This document shows positions 7,826 to 13,074 of a stretch of 13,074 bases of DNA, piece after piece (positions within the stretch are counted from its first letter, which is position 1; each line of letters begins with the position of its first letter). The notes below the pieces were generated by a model that saw nothing but the letters and a program-made list of their open reading frames with translations, was not told the DNA's origin and ran no database searches. Location: positions 1 to 13,074 of the forward strand of contig JAFGIH010000286.1 in the NCBI GenBank assembly GCA_016929985.1. The letters run 5' to 3'. The DNA is from Thermoleophilia bacterium. GTDB lineage: Bacteria; Actinomycetota; Thermoleophilia; RBG-16-64-13. Position numbers and translations under genes: made by a program.

Positions 7826-9220
7826 TCAAAGACCGAGAGCCGCGGCCATGACCTGCCGCGCTATGGGAGCCGCGACGCTCCCCCCAGCGCCCCCGTTCTC
7901 GACCAGCACCGCCACGACCACCCTCGGGTCGTCGGCCGGCGCAAAGCCCGCGAACCAGGCGTGCGGCTCGTCGTCGGTCACTTCCGCGGTCCCTGTCTTG
8001 CCCGCCACCTGGACGCCGTCCAGGGCGGCCGCGGTTCCCGTGCCGCTCTTGACCGCCTGCACCATGAGATCACGCACGGTGGCGGCCGTGTCGCTTGAGA
8101 TGGGCCTCAGCCATACGTCCGGGTTGGTCTTGTCGAGCACGCTGCCGTCGCGCTGGACTATCTGGGCGACCAGATGCGGCTTCATGATCTGGCCGTCATT
8201 GGCCATTGCCGAAGTCACCAAGGCGATACAGAGCGGGCTGGAAAGAACCTCGCCTTGCCCATAAGAAACCTGGGCGAGATGCGCTTTGTCGATGTCGTCG
8301 GCCGACGGAAACGAGCTTACGGCGCCACCCATCTGCCAGGGAAGCCCAGTGTTGAAGCCGAAGTTCCCCGCGTACCTGGCCAGCGCGTCGGCCCCCAGCG
8401 CGACGCCCACCTTGGCGAAGGTGGTGTTGATGCTGCTGGCGAAGGCCTTGGCGAAATCGTGCTCGCCGTAGACCCTGTCGCCGTAGTTGTTCACCTCGAA
8501 GCCCCCAGCCTTCACGCTCCCGGTATCGGTGAACTCGGTGTCGGAAGTGACGGTGCCCTCTTCCAGAGCGCCTCCGGCAACGACCATCTTGAACACCGAT
8601 CCCGGCGGGTAACGTCCCTGCACTGCGCGGTTCAGAAGCGGCGTGCCGGCGTCTTGGTTCAGGTCACTCCAGACCTTGTCGATGACGTTCGGGTCATACC
8701 GCGGGTACGACACCATCGCCAGGATCGCGCCGGTCCGCGGGTCGAGCGCCACCACCGCGCCCTTTCTCTCCCCGAGGGCTTCAGCCGCCGCCCGCTGCAC
8801 ACCCACGTCGATGGTGAGCTTGAGGTCGGCGCCCTCATGGGTCTTGTCCAAGAGCTGATCCCAATAGCTGGTGATGCCCAGCAGACCGGACTGGCCGGAC
8901 AGCTCCTCGTTGTACACACGCTCGACACCCGCCCGGCCGTAGCGCTGGCTGCTGTACCCCAGCCACGGAGAGGTGAGATCGCCCTCGGGGTACTCCCGTA
9001 GGTAGTACTCGTTCTCCAGACGGTTGACGGCCAGTTGCACCCCGTCGGCGGACAGGATCGATCCCCTGTCGACCTTCATCTCGGCGGCGATGGCCCGTGT
9101 GTTGGCGGGGTTCGTCTGCAGCTTGGGAGCGGCGAACACCTGGACATAGGTGAGCTGCACCAGCAGCGCCAAGAAGAGGAGCGTGAAGAAGAGATAGAGA
9201 CGCCGCAGCGGCCTGCCCAC
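7826..9220 (-). CDS. pbpA: class B penicillin-binding protein, PbpA-like transpeptidase
   Basis: A 464-residue peptidoglycan transpeptidase that cross-links stem peptides outside the membrane. A short Arg-rich start and one membrane anchor (about 8-30) precede a small N-terminal module containing DRGSILSADG (51-60), typical of class B enzymes. The penicillin-binding domain has the three active-site motifs: SVFK with nucleophile Ser208 and Lys211, SIN (Ser263-Asn265), and KTG (408-410). Length and order match actinobacterial PbpA (about 490 residues) better than the longer FtsI or class A enzymes with a glycosyltransferase domain. The start is GTG, directly after the rodA stop (TAA then GTG, zero spacing), so translation is probably coupled and the pair is co-produced, as expected for a SEDS-PBP complex. 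The SIN motif and Lys of SxxK argue for an active enzyme. Confidence 0.95.
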   Translation of the reverse strand: MGRPLRRLYLFFTLLFLALLVQLTYVQVFAAPKLQTNPANTRAIAAEMKVDRGSILSADGVQLAVNRLENEYYLREYPEGDLTSPWLGYSSQRYGRAGVERVYNEELSGQSGLLGITSYWDQLLDKTHEGADLKLTIDVGVQRAAAEALGERKGAVVALDPRTGAILAMVSYPRYDPNVIDKVWSDLNQDAGTPLLNRAVQGRYPPGSVFKMVVAGGALEEGTVTSDTEFTDTGSVKAGGFEVNNYGDRVYGEHDFAKAFASSINTTFAKVGVALGADALARYAGNFGFNTGLPWQMGGAVSSFPSADDIDKAHLAQVSYGQGEVLSSPLCIALVTSAMANDGQIMKPHLVAQIVQRDGSVLDKTNPDVWLRPISSDTAATVRDLMVQAVKSGTGTAAALDGVQVAGKTGTAEVTDDEPHAWFAGFAPADDPRVVVAVLVENGGAGGSVAAPIARQVMAAALGL

Positions 9221-10495
9221 TTATCCGCCCGCCCGGTCGCTCGCCCTCAGTAACAGGGCGAGAAGTATGAAGTTGGTCAAGATGGAACTCCCCCCGTAGC
9301 TCACGAAGGGCAGGGTGATCCCCGTCAACGGGATGAGCTTGATGACCCCTCCGATAATGAGAAAGGCCTGTAAAGCGAAAATGCTCACGAGCCCGGTGGC
9401 CAGCAGACGCGCGAAGTCGTCCTTGGCCTGCACGGCGACCCGCAGACCCCGGTAGGTGAAGATCAGGTAGAGCAGAACGATCCCCACCGCGCCCACCAAG
9501 CCCAGCTCTTCTCCGATGGCCGAGAAGATGAAGTCCGTCTCGAGGTTGGGGATGATCGTGCGCCCCGACTGCATGATGAGATACCCCTCGCCCAGCCCCC
9601 GGCCGAACAGGCCACCCTCCGCCAGAGCGAACAGAGACTGCACGATCTGGTAGCCCCGATCGCTGGGATCCTGCCAGGGGTCCAGCCAGATGTCCACGCG
9701 CAACTGCACATGGGGGAAGACGAAGTAGAGAAGGGTGGCGCCCGCGAAGAACATCACCAAGCCCACCAGCACGTAGAAGAAACGTGCAGTGGCCACGTAC
9801 AGAAGAGCGAGGAGAGCGCCGAAGAAGAGCAGGCTGGTGCCCAGGTCTTTCATGAAGATCATGAGCGCCATGGAAAGAGCCCACACCGTGAGGAGGGGCG
9901 CAAGGTACCGGAAAGGCGGCAGGGGGACGCCCAGCACGCGGCGGGTGCTCACGGTGAGGGCTTCCCGGATGTCCACGAGGTACGCGGCGAAGAAAATGAC
10001 GAGCAGTATCTTGCCGATCTCCGCCGGCTGGAAGTTGATCGGCCCGAAATCGACCCACAGACGCGCCCCGTTGATCTCACGCCCGAAGATCGCCGTGCCG
10101 AGCAAGAAGAGCAGCCCCAGAATGCCGATGGCGTACCGGTAGCGCTGCAGCCAGTTCAGGTTGCGCACGAAGGCCAGTACCAGCAGGAACGCCACCAACC
10201 CCACCACCAGCCACATGGCCTGCTTGCGTGCCAGGTCCTCGTTCAGCCGATACAGCAGGATGATGCCCAGCGTGGACAGCAGAGCCGTGATCGGAAGCAG
10301 ATACGGATCGGCATGGACGGCCAGGAACCGGCGTCCGATGTGCGCGATCAAGAACAGGACCAAGAACAGGCCGCCGTAGATGAGCGAGGTCCACGTGAGG
10401 GTGGATGCCTTCTGGGTGTACACCAGGGCGAACCCCAGTGTCGTGAGAACCAGAGCCGGTATCAGGAATACGAGCTCGCGGTTGCGCAGGCTCAC
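9221..10495 (-). CDS. rodA: SEDS peptidoglycan glycosyltransferase, RodA/FtsW family
   Basis: A 424-residue integral membrane protein with about ten or more hydrophobic helices, of the shape, elongation, division and sporulation family, which polymerises lipid II into glycan strands. Family signatures are NGARLWVDFGPINFQPAE (142-159, ending in conserved Glu159), KDLGTSL with the likely catalytic Asp217, TDFIFSAIGEELGLVG (320-335), and LTGITLPFVSYGGSS (390-404). The large extracytoplasmic loop with WQDPSDRGYQ (274-283) is also typical. The start GTG overlaps the pstP stop by 4 nt (GTGA), and its stop adjoins the pbpA start. The name RodA rather than FtsW rests on context: in mycobacteria the SEDS gene between pstP and pbpA is rodA. 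An FtsW-like division role cannot be excluded from sequence alone. Confidence 0.95.
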   Translation of the reverse strand: MSLRNRELVFLIPALVLTTLGFALVYTQKASTLTWTSLIYGGLFLVLFLIAHIGRRFLAVHADPYLLPITALLSTLGIILLYRLNEDLARKQAMWLVVGLVAFLLVLAFVRNLNWLQRYRYAIGILGLLFLLGTAIFGREINGARLWVDFGPINFQPAEIGKILLVIFFAAYLVDIREALTVSTRRVLGVPLPPFRYLAPLLTVWALSMALMIFMKDLGTSLLFFGALLALLYVATARFFYVLVGLVMFFAGATLLYFVFPHVQLRVDIWLDPWQDPSDRGYQIVQSLFALAEGGLFGRGLGEGYLIMQSGRTIIPNLETDFIFSAIGEELGLVGAVGIVLLYLIFTYRGLRVAVQAKDDFARLLATGLVSIFALQAFLIIGGVIKLIPLTGITLPFVSYGGSSILTNFILLALLLRASDRAGG

Positions 10496-11886
10496 TGTGG
10501 TAAGACCAGCCCCTGGAGGAACTCCTGCCCATCCTCCTTACTGATCAGCTCGTGAGCATCGATCTGCTCCCTGATGTGCGGTGCCAGAGAGGCGTAGTCG
10601 ACGGGGCTCAGTTGGACGACTCTTGAGAGTTCGATGCCCAGCACCTTGCCCGGCAGCCCGTGATACAGAGCCACAGTGCCGTCATCGTATTGGCCGACAT
10701 AATAGGCGCCCGAGTTGTAGACGGCGAACCCGGCCACAGCGGCCGCCAGGACCAATACAACCGCCAATGTCAAGAACAGCCACAGACGTCGCTTCTTCTT
10801 GCGGGGCTTCGCCGGTGCGGCCGGAGTCTCAGCCGCGTTCAGAGCGACCGGCTGCGGCACCGATTCTGGTTCCGGCGTAGCGGCCGCGTCCGCAGTGGAG
10901 GCCGGCGATAGCTCTGCGACCAGCTGCTCGACCGGCTCGGCTTCGATGTCCGCGACCGGCGAGCCGGCCGCCGGCGCGTCGCTCTCCGAGCGCGAGGCGA
11001 CCGGGCGCATCGACGGGAGACTCAGACCCAGGCGCCCCCGGACCGCCGCTCCGGCCCGTCTGGCCCGGTGTGACGACGCAGACACGCCGGCTCCACGGTC
11101 GCTGGGACCGAAGAGGATCTGGTCGCCCCCGAACGGGGCGCCGGGACGCTCCGCGGTCATGTCATCTTCGCCGTCCTCGCCGTCAGGGAGAACCTCCACG
11201 ACGATCACCGTGACGTTGTCCTCACCCCCGCCCGCCAGGGCCGCCTTCACAAGCAGCTCGGCTATCTTCTGCGGCTCCTCATCGCGGCCCAGCAACTCCT
11301 CGATCTCGGAGTCGCCGATCATGCCGGTCAGACCGTCGCTGCATAGGACTACGCGGTCGCCGGGAACCACCGGTATCTCCAACAGATCGGGGTCGACCTC
11401 GCCCACGGTGCCGAGCGCGCGGGTGATGACGCTGCGGTGAGGATGCACGGCCGCTTCGGCGGGAGTCAGCTCTCCCCGGCGCACCATCTCTCCCACCCAG
11501 GAGTGATCCTCGGTGAGCTGAGTCAGCTCGTCGCTGTGGAGGATGTACGCGCGGGAGTCGCCGACGTGAGCCAGAGTGAGATACCCGTCTCTGATCAACG
11601 TAGCAGTGAGCGTGGTGCCCATCCCCATGAGATGAGCCTCGCCGGCGCCCCGCTGAGCGATGGCCTGGTTGGAGCTGCTTATGGCGGCCCGCAGATCCTG
11701 CTGCCCGGCGGTGGCCGGATTGAGACCCAGGAGTCCCAAGCAGGCCATCTGCGAAGCCACTTCTCCGCCGCGCGCGCCACCCATGCCGTCACACACGACG
11801 TACAGCCCCCGGCGAAGCAGAAAAGAATCCTCGTTCGCCGGACGGACGAGGCCCCGATCGCTGGCTACGCCGGCCCGCAGGCGCAT
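10492..11886 (-). CDS. pstP: PP2C-family Ser/Thr protein phosphatase with transmembrane helix, PstP-like
   Basis: A 464-residue metal-dependent phosphatase that would reverse phosphorylation by PknB. Counting from the ATG, the catalytic domain (about 1-235) carries NEDS (18-21), CDGMGG (Asp33, Gly34), GTTLTA, HVGDSRAY (Asp110), CSDGLTG (Asp184) and GEDNVT (Asp223), the complete set of metal and active-site residues. A long Ala/Pro/Ser-rich linker follows (about 236-365), then a KPRKKKRR basic stop, a transmembrane helix (about 368-390) and a short extracellular domain (about 395-464). This layout matches mycobacterial PstP. Two starts are possible: GTG at 11889, overlapping fhaB by 4 nt, or ATG at 11886, overlapping by 1 nt. 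GGAGG (11894-11898) is 7 nt from the ATG and only 4 nt from the GTG, so ATG is preferred. It overlaps rodA by 4 nt at its end. Confidence 0.94.
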   Translation of the reverse strand: MRLRAGVASDRGLVRPANEDSFLLRRGLYVVCDGMGGARGGEVASQMACLGLLGLNPATAGQQDLRAAISSSNQAIAQRGAGEAHLMGMGTTLTATLIRDGYLTLAHVGDSRAYILHSDELTQLTEDHSWVGEMVRRGELTPAEAAVHPHRSVITRALGTVGEVDPDLLEIPVVPGDRVVLCSDGLTGMIGDSEIEELLGRDEEPQKIAELLVKAALAGGGEDNVTVIVVEVLPDGEDGEDDMTAERPGAPFGGDQILFGPSDRGAGVSASSHRARRAGAAVRGRLGLSLPSMRPVASRSESDAPAAGSPVADIEAEPVEQLVAELSPASTADAAATPEPESVPQPVALNAAETPAAPAKPRKKKRRLWLFLTLAVVLVLAAAVAGFAVYNSGAYYVGQYDDGTVALYHGLPGKVLGIELSRVVQLSPVDYASLAPHIREQIDAHELISKEDGQEFLQGLVLPQ

Positions 11887-12392
11887 CACTGCACCTCCAC
11901 CCGGAACACAGTGTCACCGACCTCGACCCGGTCGCCCACCTGGAGCACACGCGTATCGGAGATGTCCGAACCGTTCACCTGCGTACCGTTCGTGCTCCGC
12001 AGATCTTCCACCTGCAGACCGGCCGCCGTGGTCTCGAACAGCGCGTGCTTCGACGAGACAAAGGTGTCGTCCAGATAGATGTCCATGTCGGAGCCGCGGC
12101 CTGCCAATGCCCTGACCCCCAGTGGGAAGGCGTAGGCTGCCTCTGCCGGCAGACAGGGACTTTTTTCCACTACGAGAGTCCACACCCCCGTGAGCGGCGG
12201 TGCGAGGATCATGGAGTCGACAGGCCCCTCCCCGACGACGTATACGGCGCCCGGCGCCTGCCAATCCTGGGCGCTCTCCATAGGCACGGCCACACGGAGT
12301 TCGCGGGTGGTCGAACGGACCACCCTGAAGATAAACAGATACAGGATGATCAGGAAGATGAACTTTCCGGCCAGCAGCACTATCTGCAGCAT
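11886..12392 (-). CDS. fhaB: membrane-anchored FHA-domain protein, FhaB-like
   Basis: A 168-residue protein with an N-terminal membrane helix (about 4-24) followed by basic residues, leaving the rest in the cytoplasm, and a C-terminal forkhead-associated domain that binds phosphothreonine peptides. FHA signature residues are GRGSDMDI (98-105), SSKH (113-116) and LRSTNGTQVNG (131-141). The length and plan match mycobacterial FhaB (FipA, about 155 residues), which links PknA/PknB signalling to the division and wall machinery. The ATG at 12392 has GGGAG (12401-12405) 8 nt upstream. It follows fhaA by 25 nt and its TGA overlaps the next start. The region between helix and FHA core (about 30-95) is not clearly assigned. 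The first FHA strands are divergent, but the ligand-binding Arg99, Ser114, His116 and Asn135 appear to be kept. Confidence 0.9.
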   Translation of the reverse strand: MLQIVLLAGKFIFLIILYLFIFRVVRSTTRELRVAVPMESAQDWQAPGAVYVVGEGPVDSMILAPPLTGVWTLVVEKSPCLPAEAAYAFPLGVRALAGRGSDMDIYLDDTFVSSKHALFETTAAGLQVEDLRSTNGTQVNGSDISDTRVLQVGDRVEVGDTVFRVEVQ

Positions 12393-12417
12393 GGATCCGT
12401 CTCCCGATCGCTCGTCG

Positions 12418-13074
12418 CTACCTCGTCCCCACAGTCAGCCGGCAGTCTCCGATGGTCACTACGTCTCCGGGACCGACGACGGTGCTCGATATGGGATAGC
12501 CGTTCACCATCGTCCCGTTCGTCGAGCCAAGATCCTCCAGTATGATGTCGCCGTTCGACCAGTAGAGCACGGCGTGACGGCGCGAGACATCAGGATTATC
12601 GATCACGAAGTCCACGTTGTGAGCCCGCCCCAAGATGACACGGCCCTGGTTGAACTCCACGACGCGGTTGCCGGTCTTCACCACGAGGGTCTGATGGGCC
12701 AATCCCAGTTGGGCGGCATCGGCAGCCGGGATGACGGCGGTGGCTCCGCTCACCGTCTCGGCCCGGCCTCCGGCCACCCGGGCCGGCCGGGAAGCCATCA
12801 CCTGCTCCGACCGAGCCATCAAGGCCTGTTCGGGCCGCGCCGCCGCGATCGACTCAGACCGGGCCTGCCTCTCTTGCCGCGCGCGCATGGGCAGCGGCAG
12901 ATCTTGCTCCGCCAGGCCCAGAGCGTCGCGCTCGGCAAGGATGCCGAAGTAGCCCGGCCGGAGGTCGGGGTCGCAGGTCATGGTCACGCTGATCTCGCCG
13001 GCTATACGGTAGCCCTTGGACTTCACATATTTGGCAAGGTGATGCTCGAACTTGGCCAAGAGCGGCTCTTCATC
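12418..13074 (-). CDS. fhaA: FHA-domain protein with DUF3662, FhaA-like (C-terminal part, cut by right edge)
   Basis: The open frame runs off the right edge without a stop; 218 residues are present, ending at the TAG at 12418-12420. The first visible residues (DEEPLLAKFEHHLAKYV and then GYRIAGEISVTM) look like the end of the DUF3662 domain found at the N terminus of actinobacterial FhaA. A linker rich in Arg, Ala, Glu and Ser follows, then an FHA domain (12421 to about 12672) with ILGRAHNVDF, SRRH and LGSTNGTMVNG motifs, giving a complete phosphothreonine-binding site. In mycobacteria FhaA binds phosphorylated partners such as the lipid II flippase MviN and helps regulate wall synthesis. A TTG at 13059 is only an internal codon, not the start. 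It is the first gene of the visible operon; the promoter lies beyond the window. Confidence 0.92.
   Translation of the reverse strand, partial: DEEPLLAKFEHHLAKYVKSKGYRIAGEISVTMTCDPDLRPGYFGILAERDALGLAEQDLPLPMRARQERQARSESIAAARPEQALMARSEQVMASRPARVAGGRAETVSGATAVIPAADAAQLGLAHQTLVVKTGNRVVEFNQGRVILGRAHNVDFVIDNPDVSRRHAVLYWSNGDIILEDLGSTNGTMVNGYPISSTVVGPGDVVTIGDCRLTVGTR

Noticed and set aside
7814..7826. Hairpin AGGCT-GGG-AGCCT at the end of pbpA
   Set aside because: Only 5 bp with no T-run on either strand; it overlaps the pbpA stop and is too weak to call a terminator.
9710..10555. 281-codon plus-strand frame opposite rodA, rich in Glu, Gln and His
   Set aside because: The antisense of hydrophobic membrane codons gives such charged products; rodA motifs are intact on the other strand.

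Overview
The window reads as a piece of chromosome from a high-GC actinobacterium, probably a deep-branching and at least facultatively anaerobic lineage. The main reason is the block on the minus strand between about 5.7 kb and the right edge: fhaA (partial) - fhaB - pstP - rodA - pbpA - pknB. This is the gene order of the well-known actinobacterial morphogenesis and Ser/Thr phosphosignalling operon of mycobacteria and streptomycetes, but with one kinase gene (no separate pknA). The anaerobic lean is an inference from a radical SAM enzyme, a pyruvate phosphate dikinase, and a glycyl-tRNA synthetase of the bacterial alpha/beta type instead of the alpha2 type usual in the well-studied actinobacteria.

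Layout from left to right. 1-870 (minus): N-terminal third of pyruvate phosphate dikinase, cut by the left edge. 871-1058: divergent intergenic region with candidate promoters in both directions. 1059-2540 (plus): a 493-residue radical SAM protein with a SPASM-like cysteine-rich C-terminal region, function not recognised; it is the only plus-strand gene. 2541-2652: convergent intergenic region with two strong hairpins, one a probable bidirectional terminator. 2653-5733 (minus): glyQS, a single-chain fusion of glycyl-tRNA synthetase alpha and beta subunits. 5735-7735 (minus): PknB-like receptor kinase with four PASTA repeats and a Thr/Pro-rich tail. 7826-9220: class B penicillin-binding protein (PbpA). 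9221-10495: SEDS glycosyltransferase (RodA/FtsW family). 10492-11886: PP2C phosphatase with an extracellular C-terminal domain (PstP). 11886-12392: membrane-anchored FHA protein (FhaB). 12418-13074: FhaA, C-terminal part, cut by the right edge.

How the genes work together. RodA and PbpA should form a glycan-polymerase/transpeptidase pair for peptidoglycan. PknB would sense wall fragments or lipid II through its PASTA repeats, PstP would reverse its phosphorylations, and the FHA proteins would read phosphothreonine marks and recruit partners to the wall machinery. The junctions are very tight: 25 nt, 1-4 nt overlap, 4 nt overlap, 0 nt, 90 nt, and then 1 nt between pknB and glyQS. This suggests one long transcript in which tRNA charging is coupled to the cell-wall signalling genes. 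No mobile element, CRISPR array, tRNA or rRNA gene was seen. The most unusual items are the radical SAM gene inserted in reverse orientation between glyQS and ppdK, and the direct attachment of a fused glyQS to the pknB operon.
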